Source of the DNA: Streptomyces triculaminicus | GTDB taxonomy: Bacteria; Actinomycetota; Actinomycetes; Streptomycetales; Streptomycetaceae | Assembly: GCF_017349075.1 (NCBI RefSeq) | Contig: NZ_JAFMOF010000004.1 | Span: 186,001 to 250,000 of the forward strand | Direction of reading: 5' to 3' | Length of the DNA: 64,000 nt | In this document: positions 42,264 through 53,000 of the stretch, one piece after another | Numbering within the stretch: position 1 is the stretch's first letter | Layout: every line of letters begins with the position of its first letter | The notes under the pieces: model-generated | The model's database searches: none | The model's input: only the letters and a program-made list of their open reading frames with translations | Told to the model about the DNA's origin: nothing | Translations under genes and position numbers: made by a program

Positions 42264-42500
42264 TCAGAGCGAGCCTGTCCAGCCGCCCGCCGACCGGGCA
42301 AGGGGCACTCCGGGCGCGGTACGCGGGCCGGGCGCCCTGGCCGCCGCCGCGGCTGCGGCCAATTCGAGGTGGGAGTTCATGTCCGACTCGAACCGGCCGT
42401 AGGGGTTCACATGGGTCCAGAACAGCGGGGACAGGGCCCGCCGGCCGGCTTCGGTGAGCCGCTTCTGCCACTTGGCGTGGACGGCGGCCGGAGCGGCGGA
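42264..42500 (-). pseudogene. Tn3-family transposase C-terminal fragment (probable)
   Basis: The minus strand reads AAVHAKWQKRLTEAGRRALS PLFWTHVNPYGRFESDMNSH LEL and ends at a TGA at 42264. The RLSPLxxxHVNxYGRFxLDM pattern is that of the extreme C-terminus of Tn3-type TnpA. The fragment directly abuts the FAD monooxygenase stop. Identity is moderate; the family call is by memory. Confidence 0.4.
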
Positions 42501-44063
42501 TCAGCCCGGCGTGATCGCGCCCTCCGGCACTCCGAACCACTCCTCCAGCGCTTCCGCCAGCCCGGCCGTCGACGTCGGCGCCTGCGCCCCCGCGTCGGCC
42601 GCCCAGGCCGTGAAGCCGTCCGGCCGGACGAGGACCGCCGCCAGTTCCGGGCGGGACGGGCAGCCGGCCGTCAGGGTGTCGACGCGGCCGGCGTACCCCG
42701 CGGCGAGGGCCCGGAGCTCCGGGTCGTCGGTGAGGTCGAGCAGGAGCGCCCGTCCGCCGTGGAGGTGGTCCGCGAGGCGGCCGCCGTCGGTGAGTTCGAG
42801 GTCCGGGGTGCTACGGCCGGTCAGCGGGTGCTCGCCCGGCAGCTCGTACCGCACTCCGGCACCGTTGAGCCGCGCGGTGAGGTACGTGGTGCCCACGACC
42901 GTCGCCGCCAGGTCGCTGACGATCTCGCGCAGGGCCCGGGACTGCGGGTCCGGGCGCATGGCCGCGACCTGGGACCGGGTCCAGTCCAGGACCCACGCGC
43001 CGACCGGGTGCCGCTCGGAGGTGTACGTGTCCAGCAGCCCTTCCGGCGCCCGGCCGCCGATCACCGCGGCGAGCTTCCAGCCGAGGTTCATCGCGTCCCC
43101 GATTCCCAGGCTCAGCCCCTGGCTCCCGAACGCGGAGTGCACGTGTGCCGCGTCGCCCGCCAGCAGCACCCGGCCCTTGCGGTACTCGGTGACCTGGCGG
43201 GCGTGGTCGGTGAAGCGGGTCGCGGTCCGCACCCTGGTGATCGTGACGTCCACGCCGGATACGCGGCGCAGCCGCGCCTGGAGGTCCTCGGCGGTGACCC
43301 GCGCGTCCCGGTCGGCCGGCGGGCCGTCGAACTCCACGGTGACGACGCGGCCCGGCATCGGCCCGTAGGCGTACACCCCGGTGTCCGTGGCGGTCCAGCC
43401 GACCTTCAGGTCCTCGGCGCCGGTCATCTCCACGACCGCCTGGTGACAGGTGATCTCCGGGTCCGTACCGGGAAATTCGAACCCTGCGAGCTTGCGGACC
43501 GCGCTGCGGCCGCCGTCGCAGCCCACGAGCCAGCCGGCGCGTACGGCCCCGTGGCTGGTCCGCACGGTGACGGCCTCCTCGTCCGCGTCGAAGCCGGTCA
43601 GCTCCACTCCCCTGCGCACGTCGACGCCGAGCTCGTCCGCCCGCCCGCCGAGCAGCCGCTCGATGTCCTGCTGCGTCACGAGAGCGATCTCGGCGGCGGG
43701 TCCGGCGTCGCCGAGGCCCGGCTCCGTACGGTCGACCAGGTCGGCGCGCAGCATGATCCCGGCGAAGTGCCCGACGAAACCGAGCCCTTGGCCCGCGGCC
43801 CCGGCTCCTTCCCCGCCGTTCCGCTCGCGTATGAACGCCTGGAAGCGGTCCATCGCCTGCCGCTGCACCTCGGCCAGCGCGGGCAGCATGCCCCGGCGGT
43901 AGAGCGCCTCGGCGCTGGGCGTGGTGATCGCCCCGCCCTTGATCGTCGGGTTCACGTCGGTGAGGCGCTCCAGGACGGCCACCCGCGCGCCTCCGAGCCG
44001 GAGCTCGCAAGCCAGCATCAGTCCGACCGGGCCGCCTCCGGCCACCACTACGTCATAGTCCAT
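42501..44063 (-). CDS. FAD-dependent aromatic monooxygenase (rifampin-/polyketide-hydroxylase type)
   Basis: A 520-residue PHBH-fold hydroxylase from ATG 44063: FAD motif DYDVVVAGGGPVGLMLACEL, DG motif LVGCDGGRSAVRKLAGFEF, GD motif VLLAGDAAHVHSAFGSQGLS, and the C-terminal thioredoxin-like domain of the longer members (PELAAVLVRPDGFTAWAAD). Length and motifs match Rox-type rifampicin monooxygenases and anthracycline/angucycline hydroxylases; the exact substrate is unknown. It is intact, unlike the homologous pseudogene at 20.9 kb. It is flanked by Tn3-type debris on both sides, so it may have arrived as transposon cargo. Confidence 0.92.
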   Translation of the reverse strand: MDYDVVVAGGGPVGLMLACELRLGGARVAVLERLTDVNPTIKGGAITTPSAEALYRRGMLPALAEVQRQAMDRFQAFIRERNGGEGAGAAGQGLGFVGHFAGIMLRADLVDRTEPGLGDAGPAAEIALVTQQDIERLLGGRADELGVDVRRGVELTGFDADEEAVTVRTSHGAVRAGWLVGCDGGRSAVRKLAGFEFPGTDPEITCHQAVVEMTGAEDLKVGWTATDTGVYAYGPMPGRVVTVEFDGPPADRDARVTAEDLQARLRRVSGVDVTITRVRTATRFTDHARQVTEYRKGRVLLAGDAAHVHSAFGSQGLSLGIGDAMNLGWKLAAVIGGRAPEGLLDTYTSERHPVGAWVLDWTRSQVAAMRPDPQSRALREIVSDLAATVVGTTYLTARLNGAGVRYELPGEHPLTGRSTPDLELTDGGRLADHLHGGRALLLDLTDDPELRALAAGYAGRVDTLTAGCPSRPELAAVLVRPDGFTAWAADAGAQAPTSTAGLAEALEEWFGVPEGAITPG

Positions 44064-44231
44064 GGCGCCCACTATGACCGAGGGTCAAAAAGGCCCATTC
44101 ACCGCCCTGACCCGCCACAATAGGCGCCTCGATGTCAAGGGGCCGGCCCCGCGAGGAGGGACGGGAAGGGGGCCGTACGCGCTCCTCCTCAGCTACCTCA
44201 CCCGCCCCCGCCGGCAGGCGGGCGGGCAGTA

Positions 44232-44453
44232 GCGCGACGTCCCATCGGCTACGCCCGTTGCTCGGCCCTCGGACAGGAACTCGACTCCCAGCTCGACGTG
44301 CTCAGCAAGCACGGCATCCCCCGGGACAAGATCTTCAGCGAGAAGATCAGCACCCACGTCCGCGTACGGCCCGCCTTCGAGGAGGCACTGAGGACCGCGC
44401 GGGAGGTCAAGGCACACGCCCCGCACTGCCGGGTCATCCTCACCGCCTGCGAA
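44232..44453 (+). pseudogene. Serine recombinase (resolvase) N-terminal fragment
   Basis: The plus strand reads IGYARCSALGQELDSQLDVL SKHGIPRDKIFSEKISTHVR VRPAFEEALRTAREVKAHAP, the start of a resolvase catalytic domain with the nucleophile Ser in YARCS. No start codon is evident, and after VILTA the similarity ends; the rest of the catalytic domain and the HTH are missing. Confidence 0.8.
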
Positions 44454-44526
44454 GGCGCTTGTCGTCCGGGCGCCGTAGCCACCGCACGCCGTTACGTCAG
44501 GACGTCAGCGCACAGTGGGGCTGCGG

Positions 44527-44943
44527 TCACCGACGGCCGTCGATACCGAGGTCGGCGAGCAGGCCACGGATGCGCTGTTCGATCTCGTCGCGGATGGGGC
44601 GTACAGCGTCGACGCCCTGACCGGCGGGGTCGTTCAGCTTCCAGTCCAGGTATCGCTTGCCAGGGAAGATGGGGCAGGCGTCGCCACAGCCCATGGTGAT
44701 AACGACGTCGGACGCCTGGACGGCCTCGGTGGTCAGCAGCTTCGGCGTCTGGGCCGAGAGGTCGATGCCGACCTCTCGCATCGCCTCGACCACGGCCGGG
44801 TTGACCCTCTCGGCCGGGGCCGACCCGGCGGAGCGGACCTCGACACGGTCGCCGCCGAGGTGGGCGAGGAAAGCGGCACCCATCTGGGAACGGCCGGCGT
44901 TGTGGACGCACACGAACAGGATGGAGGGCTTGTTCTCAGACAC
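44527..44943 (-). CDS. arsC: Arsenate reductase, low-molecular-weight phosphatase type
   Basis: A 138-residue enzyme that reduces arsenate to arsenite before export. The P-loop is FVCVHNAGRSQMGAAFLAHL (CX5R with the nucleophilic Cys), with further motifs VITMGCGDACPIFPGKRYLD (the redox Cys pair) and DPAGQGVDAVRPIRDEIEQR. It is last in the operon arsR-ACR3-arsC; GTG 44943 overlaps the ACR3 stop by 8 bases. The type is thioredoxin- or mycothiol-coupled. Confidence 0.93.
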   Translation of the reverse strand: MSENKPSILFVCVHNAGRSQMGAAFLAHLGGDRVEVRSAGSAPAERVNPAVVEAMREVGIDLSAQTPKLLTTEAVQASDVVITMGCGDACPIFPGKRYLDWKLNDPAGQGVDAVRPIRDEIEQRIRGLLADLGIDGRR

Positions 44944-46039
44944 GGGCGGACCCTTTCGGGCTGGCGGCCGGCAGGCCGGTGGCAGATGGGGGGAAGTAGC
45001 GCCGCGCGGCGAGCGCGACGTAGACGAGGCCGATGAGGACGGGGACCTCGATCAGGGGGCCGACGACTCCGGCGAGGGCCTGTCCGGAGGAGGCGCCGAA
45101 GGTGGCGATGGCGACCGCGATGGCCAGCTCGAAGTTGTTGCCCGCAGCGGTGAAGGCGAGCGTCGTGGCCCGCGGGTGGTCCAGGCCGGCGGCACGGCCG
45201 AGCGCCATCGACCCTGCCCACATGAGCGCGAAGTAGACCAGCAGCGGGAGCGCGATCCGCGCGACGTCGAGCGGCTGGGAGGTGATGGCGTCGCCCTGGA
45301 GGGCGAACAGCACGACGATCGTGAACAGCAGCCCGTACAGGGCGAACGGACCGAGGCGGGGGATCAGCTTCGTCTCGTACCAGGTGCGTCCCTTGGCCTT
45401 CTCGCCCAGGCGGCGGGTGAGGTATCCGGCGGCGAGCGGGATGCCGAGGAAGATCAGCACACTGCGGGCGATCTCCCACACCGACACATCGAGCGCGGTC
45501 TGCTCCAGGCCGAGCCGGCCGGGCAGGACGGAGAGGTAGAACCAGCCGAGGCCGGCGAAGGCGATCACCTGGAAGACGCTGTTGAGCGCCACGAGGACGG
45601 CGGCGGCCTCGCGGTCACCGCAGGCGAGGTCGTTCCAGATGATGACCATGGCGATGCAGCGGGCAAGCCCGACGATGATCAGGCCGGTGCGGTACGCGGG
45701 CAGGTCCGGCAGGAACAGCCAAGCCAGGGCGAACATCACCGCAGGGCCGAGCACCCAGTTCAGCACCAGTGACGGCACGAGCAGGCGGCGGTCGCGGGTA
45801 ACGGTGTCGAGGCGGTCGTAGCGGACCTTGGCCAGCACCGGGTACATCATCACCAGCAGGCCGAGCGCGATCGGCAGCGAGACACCGGTGACGGTGACCT
45901 TCGCCAGCGCGTCCCCCAGTCCGGGGACGAGACGGCCGAGACCGAGGCCGGCGCCCATCGCGGCGAGGATCCACACAGCCAGGTAGCGGTCGAGGAAGGA
46001 CAGCCGGGCCGCCAACGGCGCGGTGGCCGGGCCGGTCAC
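44936..46039 (-). CDS. Arsenite efflux permease, ACR3 family
   Basis: A 367-residue membrane protein with ten helices that exports arsenite. The hallmark GLARCIAMVIIWNDLACGDR carries the Cys essential for As(III), and TTLAFTAAGNNFELAIAVAI is the conserved second half-motif. GTG 46039 overlaps the ArsR stop (GTGA), and the gene overlaps arsC, so all three are translationally coupled. A longer upstream frame is not used because it runs through arsR. Confidence 0.95.
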   Translation of the reverse strand: MTGPATAPLAARLSFLDRYLAVWILAAMGAGLGLGRLVPGLGDALAKVTVTGVSLPIALGLLVMMYPVLAKVRYDRLDTVTRDRRLLVPSLVLNWVLGPAVMFALAWLFLPDLPAYRTGLIIVGLARCIAMVIIWNDLACGDREAAAVLVALNSVFQVIAFAGLGWFYLSVLPGRLGLEQTALDVSVWEIARSVLIFLGIPLAAGYLTRRLGEKAKGRTWYETKLIPRLGPFALYGLLFTIVVLFALQGDAITSQPLDVARIALPLLVYFALMWAGSMALGRAAGLDHPRATTLAFTAAGNNFELAIAVAIATFGASSGQALAGVVGPLIEVPVLIGLVYVALAARRYFPPSATGLPAASPKGSARV

Positions 46040-46431
46040 GACAGGGCCTCGGTGGGCTCGGGGAGGGGCTCGCCGGCAGGGCGGGTGAGGATCGCGGCGA
46101 GCCGGTCGGTCATCTCCGGCAGCAGTCGGTAGTACACCCACGTCCCCCGCCGCTCGGAGGCGATCAGCCCGGCCTCGCGCAGGAGCTTGAGGTGGTGGGA
46201 GATCGTCGGCTGCGAGAGGTCGAAGGCGGGGGTCAGGTCACAGACACACACCTCACCGCCGGCGCGTGAGGCGATCATCGACAGCAGCCGCAGCCGCACC
46301 GGATCACCCAGGGCTTTGAAGACCTTGGCCAGCTCGACGGCCTGGTCCTCGGCGAGCGGCGCGGTCAGCAGCCCGGGGCAGCAGCCGCCGGGCCCGTCCT
46401 GCCCCAGCACCACGAATTCTTGATTCGACAT
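46036..46431 (-). CDS. arsR: ArsR-family arsenite-responsive repressor
   Basis: A 131-residue winged-helix repressor: ALGDPVRLRLLSMIASRAGG EVCVCDL and DLSQPTISHHLKLLREAGLI ASERRGTWVYYRL. As(III)-binding cysteines are visible as GGCCPG near the N-terminus and CVC in the alpha3/4 region, the arrangement of the corynebacterial/actinobacterial type. It is first in the operon and faces an 11-bp palindrome shared with arsI. Confidence 0.95.
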   Translation of the reverse strand: MSNQEFVVLGQDGPGGCCPGLLTAPLAEDQAVELAKVFKALGDPVRLRLLSMIASRAGGEVCVCDLTPAFDLSQPTISHHLKLLREAGLIASERRGTWVYYRLLPEMTDRLAAILTRPAGEPLPEPTEALS

Positions 46432-46450
46432 ATCTCTATGTTGACGCCTA

Positions 46451-46477
46451 TCGATTCAAGGCGCAACCTTGAATCGA
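46451..46477. promoter_or_regulatory. ArsR operator
   Basis: TCGATTCAAGG (46451-46461) and CCTTGAATCGA (46467-46477) form a perfect 11-bp inverted repeat with a 5-nt spacer in the arsR/arsI divergent region. Related half-sites (TTGATTCGA, GATCGAT) occur nearby. Confidence 0.88.
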
Positions 46478-46511
46478 AGTCGATCGATACAAGCACATCG
46501 AGGAGACCGTC

Positions 46512-46943
46512 ATGTCCCGTGTTCAGCTCGCGCTCAACGTCGCCGACCTTGAAGCGTCGGTGACCTTCTACTCCAAGCTCTTCGGTGTCGAGCCCACGAA
46601 GCGCCGCCCTGGCTACGCGAACTTCGCCATCGCCGAGCCACCGCTGAAGCTCGTCCTCATCGAGGGCGAATCCGGCCAGGACACCCGCCTGGACCACCTC
46701 GGCATCGAGGTCGGGAACACCGATCAGGTCACGGCCGCGACCGAACGGCTGAAGGAAGCCGGCCTGGCGACGTTCGAAGAGAACGACACCTCCTGCTGCT
46801 ACGCACTCCAGGACAAGGTCTGGATCCAGGGCCCCGGCCGCGAACCCTGGGAGGTCTACGTCGTCAAGGTCGACGCCGACCAGCTGGGTAAGAGCCCTGC
46901 CGTGGTGGGCGACGCCGCAGCCTGCTGCACCCGGAATGGGTAA
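46512..46943 (+). CDS. arsI: ArsI-type glyoxalase-fold dioxygenase (C-As lyase) / CadI family
   Basis: A 143-residue vicinal-oxygen-chelate protein: SRVQLALNVADLEASVTFYS KLFGVEPTKRRPGYANFAI, and the ArsI signature DTSCCYALQDKVWIQGPGRE with the vicinal Cys pair that binds trivalent organoarsenicals. Fe(II) ligands would be the first His/Gln, DHLGIEV and the WEVYVV Glu. It splits methyl- and aromatic arsenicals such as MAs(III). The C-terminus adds another Cys pair (AACCTRNG). ATG 46512 follows GGAGA. It is divergent from the ars operon under the shared palindrome. Confidence 0.88.
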   Translation: MSRVQLALNVADLEASVTFYSKLFGVEPTKRRPGYANFAIAEPPLKLVLIEGESGQDTRLDHLGIEVGNTDQVTAATERLKEAGLATFEENDTSCCYALQDKVWIQGPGREPWEVYVVKVDADQLGKSPAVVGDAAACCTRNG

Positions 46944-47011
46944 TGAGCGACTCCTGGCACCTAACCTGCTGCTGAACGAAGTCTCCTCCGAAAGTCAGTG
47001 CGTGCAGTGCT

Positions 47012-50000
47012 TTACTCGGCGGCCGGATCAGCGGCATCATCCGGCCTCGGTTGAGGGAGCGTGCTGGTGGCGTTGGTGTGCACGCGCCGGAGCACGTGGG
47101 GGAGCATGGTCTCGGCGATGCCGTGGATCGTGCCGTCGGTGTGCAGCAGTTCCATGATCGGCACGTCTTGGTCGATGTAGACGCGGAAGCGGGCGAGGAC
47201 CTCCATGGCGAGGAGGGAGTCCATGCCGTACTGCTGGAGAGGCCGGTTGCGGTCGATGTCCTCGGGCGGCAGGTGAAGGGTTTCGGAGATCACGGCGGCA
47301 AGCATGTCCTCGATGAGGGCGAGCGCTTCCGGCGGAGTGGCGGTGGCGAGGCGCCGGCGGACGGCTTCGAGGTGCCATTCGTCGCCGGCGATTTCCGGGG
47401 GGCGTACGGCGGCGAAGCGGGGGCTGGCCAAGGAAGGACAGACGGCGCCCAAACGGTGCCAGTCGACGCGGCCGAACGCCGACCCCTCCGAGCCGTTGGA
47501 AAGATGGCCCGCCAGAGCGTCGAGCGCGTCGTCGGGATCGACCGGTGCGGCGCCCATGCTGGTGAGTGCGCCGGTCAGTTGGTTACGGGCGACGTATCCG
47601 ACGCGGTCGATGGCGCCCCAGATCATGAACGTCCCGGGGCGGCCTGCTGCTCGGCGGGCGCGCACGAGGGCTTCCATGGTGAGGTTGGCGGCGGCGTAGC
47701 CGGCCTGGTGCATGAAGCCTGCGGTGGCGCTGATCGAGGAGTAGACGACGAAGTCGGTTCGTGGGCAGGCGGCGTTCAGTTGGAGCGCGCCGCCCCATTT
47801 GGGGGCGATGATGGCGTGGAGCTGGTCATCGGTGAGTTCGGTCAGCGGGTGGTCGTCGATGTGCATGGCGGCGTGGATGACGCCGCGCAGCGGGTGAGGG
47901 CCGGCCTGGAGTTGTTCCAGTAGTGGCTGCATGGTGTGCGGGTCACTGACGTCGGCGGTGTGCGCTGTGGCCTGTGCGCCTTGTGTGCGCAGTTCTTCGA
48001 GCAAGCCGGGTGCTTCGGGAGCTTCGTGGCCTCGGCGGCTCACCAGGGCGAGGTGGCGTGCGCCGTGGCGGACCAGTGTGCGGGCCGTGTGCGCGCCCAG
48101 GCCGCTCAGGCCGCCGCTGATGAGGTAGGTGCCCTCGGGGTCCAGTCGCAGGGGACGGGGGGCGGGCTCGACGGGCACGGGGTCGTTGAAGGTGATGACG
48201 ACCTTGCCGGTGTGCTTGGAGTGCTGCATGAGGCGGAAGGCGTCGGTAATGCGGTGGGCGGGGTAGCACAGGCGGGGCAGCGGCGGGTAGGTGCCGTCGT
48301 GGACAGCGGTGCAGATCTCGTCGAAGACGGTGGTGGCCAGTTCGGGGTTCTGCCACAGCAGGTTGGCGGCGTCCACCACGCACAGCGTGGCGTTCGCGGC
48401 CAGGGGCTTGAGCAGGATGCGCTGGTTGGCGTAGACGTCGCGTTTGCCGAGTTCGATGAACCGGCCGCCGGATGCGAGGAGTTCGCGGGAGCGAGACGCC
48501 GCTTCGCCGCTGAGGGTGTTGAGGATCACGTCGGCTCCGCGGCCGGCGGTGTAGGTGCGGATGTCGTCGGCGAACGTCAGCCGACGTGAGTCGGTGACGT
48601 AGTCGGCGCAGAGGGCTTCCGCGAGATCGCGTTTGGCGGGGGTACCGGCGGTGGCGAGGACGCGGGCTCCGACCAGGCGCGCGTAGAGGACGGCGGCGAG
48701 GCCCACGCCTCCGGCCACGCCATGGATGAGGAGGGTTTCGTCCTTCTTCAGGTGTGCGAGGTTCTTGAGGCTGTGGTGGACGGTGAAGTAGGCCACCGAC
48801 AGTGTGGCCGCCTCCTCGAAGGTCATGCCCGCCGGCATACGCCGCACGGCGGTGGCACGCGTGCGTACGTGGGAGGCGAAGGCGCCCGGGAAGGCGCCGA
48901 AGACCCGCTCGCCGACGGCGAAGTCCTCCACCTCGCTGCCTACGGCGGTGATGACGCCGGCTCCTTCGAGTCCCAGGATCTCCTCCGAGGGGACTCCGTC
49001 CTCGGCCACCGGGGGCAGCAGCCCTGTGACGACCATGATGTCCCGGTAGTTCAGAGCTGCCGCCCGTACCGCGATCACCACGTCTTCCGGCCCCGGGCGG
49101 GGCGGGTCGCATTCGGTCCACCTCAGGGTGTACCCCAGTCCCTGGTCCTTCAGCGCTACCCGGTAGGGGAGGTCGTCGTCCGGTGTGACCTGTACACAGG
49201 GCGGTGGGGTGTGCAGGGCGCGGGGTACGAACCGGCCGCCCTGTGTCAGGGCGATCTCGTCTTCTTCCGCCGCACCCTCGGGAGCTGCCGCCAGGAGTTC
49301 GTGCGCCAGTCGTGCGGCATCCGCCGTGAGGTCGGTTCCCCGGTCGAGGGAGATGCGGCGCACGGGCACGGTGATCTCGTTGGCGAGTGTGCGGGCGGCT
49401 CCCCAGGCCGCTGCCTGGCCGGGGAAGGCGGGCCGTTCCGGCGCGGGCAACACTCCGGTGGGATGGGTGAGCAGGACCAGGCGGCGTACCGTGACGGTGC
49501 CGTCGGCTTTGAGGGCTTGCGCGAAGGACCGTAGGGCGGCGACGCGGCGGACGGCCAGCTCGGTACAGGCCGCGGGGTCCTGTCCGGCTTCCTCGTCCGC
49601 GTCACTGCCCAGGATCAGCACGACGGCCGCGTCCGGTGTGCGCTCCAACGCGGCCCGCCATTCGGCCGGGCCGCACGGGCAGGGCACGACCTCTGTAGTG
49701 GCGCGTCCCGCTGTCGCCAGTTCGCCGGCCGTCAGGATGGCGAGAGGTTCCTGCGCGGGGGTTTCGGTGACCAGGAGCCAGCCCGCGGCATCCGCTGCGC
49801 CACGTCCCGCGGCATCCGCTGGGCCGGAAGGGGTCGTCAGGATCGGGGTGGCGGCCGGTGAAGTGCGGCTGAGCAGCAGTGAAGCCTGTTCGTGCAAGGG
49901 ACCGGTCGACGCCCCTTGCTGGATGGTGTCGTGGAATCCGCTGTCAGCCAGGACCTGGGGCCATTGGGCACGGGGGATGAGGATGTGGTCCGGGCGCAGA

Positions 50001-53000
50001 TCGGTGTCCCGGGGGTTCCAGAACTCCGGCAGTGCTCCGAACAGCAGCGCCAGCAGCTCGGGGTTGTGCGCTTCCAGGGCCAGCAGGTGACCACCGGGGA
50101 CGAGCAGGCGGGTCAGGTGCCGCAGTGACGCCCGCACGTCTGCGACGGCGTGGAGGGCGAAGCCTGCCACCACCATGTCGAAGGAATGGGGGGTGAAGCC
50201 CTGCTCCACCGGGTCGGCGTTCAGGTCCAGTGTCCGGTAGGTCACGTGGTCGCCGTAGGTGTCGAACCGGGCTTGGGCTGCGGGGAAGAACGCAGCGGAG
50301 ATGTCGGTGAAGACGTAGCAGCCACGCTCGTCCAGCAGAGGCAGGAGATGTGCGGTCAGCCCGCCCGTGCCGCCGCCGACCTCGAGGATGCGCAGGGGCC
50401 GGTCAGCGGGCCGGCTGCGGAGCAGCGCACTCAGCAAGTGAGCGGCCATGCGGTTGTAGAAGCGGGGGCCGGAGTCGATGTCGTAGTACTGCTCGATGGT
50501 CTCCGCTCCGCTGTCCTGGAACAGCAGTTCCAGCGGTTTGCGCTTCCCCGTGAGGACGTCCCGCAGATGGAGCCCGCTGGAGAGGTTGAGAATCACGGAC
50601 GGCAGGAAGTCGCTCGTGCGCACCAGGTGTTGGATCGTGGGCTTCACAGCCGTCCTCAGCCGGCGCCATCGCCCGCCTTCTTCGGCCAGGATCCCTGCTT
50701 CCACCGCCATGTCCGCCAGAAGACGCACCAGTTTTTCGTGCTGCGGCAGCACCCCGGCCGCGAGCAGGTCATCGAAGGTGAAGGTGTCCCACTGCCCGGG
50801 CAGCAGCTGCGCCAGGGCGGTGGACACCCCGTACGCCGTGAGCTCCTTGCGCACGGCATCGGCGTCCGCGGCCGCCTCCACACGCAGCTCTTCGCGCAGA
50901 CGCGTCAGGTCCGAGGCGGCCGCGGCAACGACCTGCGCGGGGGCGGGCGGGATCCATGGCGGAGCGGGCTGGCCGGGCAGCGGCGCCGCCCGCATCACCC
51001 ATGAGTATTGCTCGCCCCGGTCGGTGGATGACAGGGCTACGCGCTGAAGGCGGCAGCCGGTCAGCTCCATCGCCACCGCGCCGTCCTCACCGAGGACAGT
51101 GACGTCCCAGACGATTTCACGCGGTGTGCGGGAGCGCTGCCGCACATAGGCCAGCCCCTGATCGGCCGGCCTCGCCCAGTACCGGACGCGGTCGAACCCG
51201 GATGGCAGATACCCTGCCTCCCCCTCCCGCAGCACCAGCTGGGCGCCCGCCTGCAGCGCACCGTCCAAGAGGGCGGGGTGCACCAGATAGCCGCCGTAGC
51301 CGTCGTCGGGCAACGCGCAGTGGTAGGCCGCGACGACCTCTGACCGGCCCACCCGCAACTCACGCAGCACCTGGCAGGCCGGACCGTAGAACAACCCTCC
51401 GGCGGCCAGCTCGGCGTAGAGCTCCGCAGCGTCGAGGCGGGAGGTCATCCGCTCCCGCAAGGCCACCGGGTCTGCCGCCTCCGGTCGGGGTGCGGTCAGC
51501 CGCTGGACCCTTCCCCGCGCGTGCAACCGCCAGCCGCCGCCGGCGCGACTGGCGATACGGAGGACGCCGTCCTCATCGGACAGGGACGTCGTCAGGAGGA
51601 CGTCCGCCGGGGAGTCCCAGGGCACGGGCAGACCTCGGACGATCTGCAAGTCCGTGATCTCCACCGGACCGGCGAGCGCCTCCCGCCCCGCGGCCAGTGC
51701 CATCTCGATGTAGCCGGTGGCCGGCATCACCACCGCGCCGCCGACGCGGTGGTCGGCCAGCCAGGGAGTGCGCGTACGCTCCACCGCGGTGTGCCAGACG
51801 GGCTCCAGCACCGGAGCGCGTTCACCCAGCAACGGGTGGACCAGAACGCCGTCGCCACTGGTACGGATCCAGTGCTCCGGGGTGCCGTTCCAGTACCGTT
51901 CGCGCTGCCAGGGGTAGGTCGGCAGGTCCGCGACCGCGCCCGGCCGGGTGAAGAAGCGGTCGGTGCGCTCGAGGGCGCAGGTGTCCGCCGCCAGGAGCCG
52001 AGCTGCCGCCCGGCGTACCTGTTCTACGGCGCTTCCTTGCCGCTGCATGCAGGGGACGACGGGGATCTGTCCGCTCTGCGCATCGGTGATGATCCGCGTC
52101 ACCGATGCGGTGAGGGCCGGTTGGGGAGCGATGACCACCACCGCTGCCGCCCCGGCGCGCACCGATCGCCCGAGGGCGTCGGCGAACCGGACCGGGCGCC
52201 GGGCGTTGTGCCACCAGTAGCGTGCATCCAGCTCACCGGCGCCGACCGGCTCACCGGTCACGGTCGAGTACATCGGCACCTGCGGCGTCCCGGCGACCAG
52301 TTCCGTCAGCCCCCGGAGGAGCGGCTGCTCGATCACGTCCATGGCGGCACTGTGGAAGGCGTGATCGATGTCCAGCTCACGAAACGGCACGCCCCGGCCG
52401 GCCAGCACCTCCCCCAGTTCCCGTACCGCGTCCACCGGGCCGGAAACGGTCACGTCCCTGGGCCCATTGACCGCCGCAAGTTCCAGATGCCCGTCGAAGG
52501 GGGTCAGAAGCTCCCGTGCTTCCCGCTCGTCCAGGCCGAGCGCGGCCATCCTTCCCGAGCCTGCCGTCACGGCCTGGGCCCGGCTGCGCTCGGCGACCAC
52601 ACGCGCGGCCTCCGCCAGGCCCAGGGCCCCGCCGGCGTACGCCGCCGCCACCTCTCCGACGCTGTGCCCCACCACGGCCGACGGTCGCACGCCCTGCTCT
52701 TCCAGCAGTGCGGTCAGACCCACCTGCAACGCGAACAGGGCCGGCTGCGCGAAGGCGTTGACCGACATCCGCTCGGCCGCGGTGCTTCCCTCGCCCGCGG
52801 TGTCGGCCAGCAGCTCGGCCACCGACCAGCCCAGCAGCGGTCGCAGATGCGTGTCGGCCTCCTCCACTGCCGCTCTGAAGACCGCTTCCTCCGCCATCAG
52901 GGCGGCCCCCATGCCCGGCCACTGCGTGCCGTTGCCGCTGAAGACGAACACCACCCCGGCAGCCCGCTCCCGCTCCACATGTGCCTCGGCAGCGGCCAAC

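Noticed and set aside
42150..44123. Plus-strand frame of 657 residues
   Set aside because: Antisense shadow of the FAD monooxygenase.
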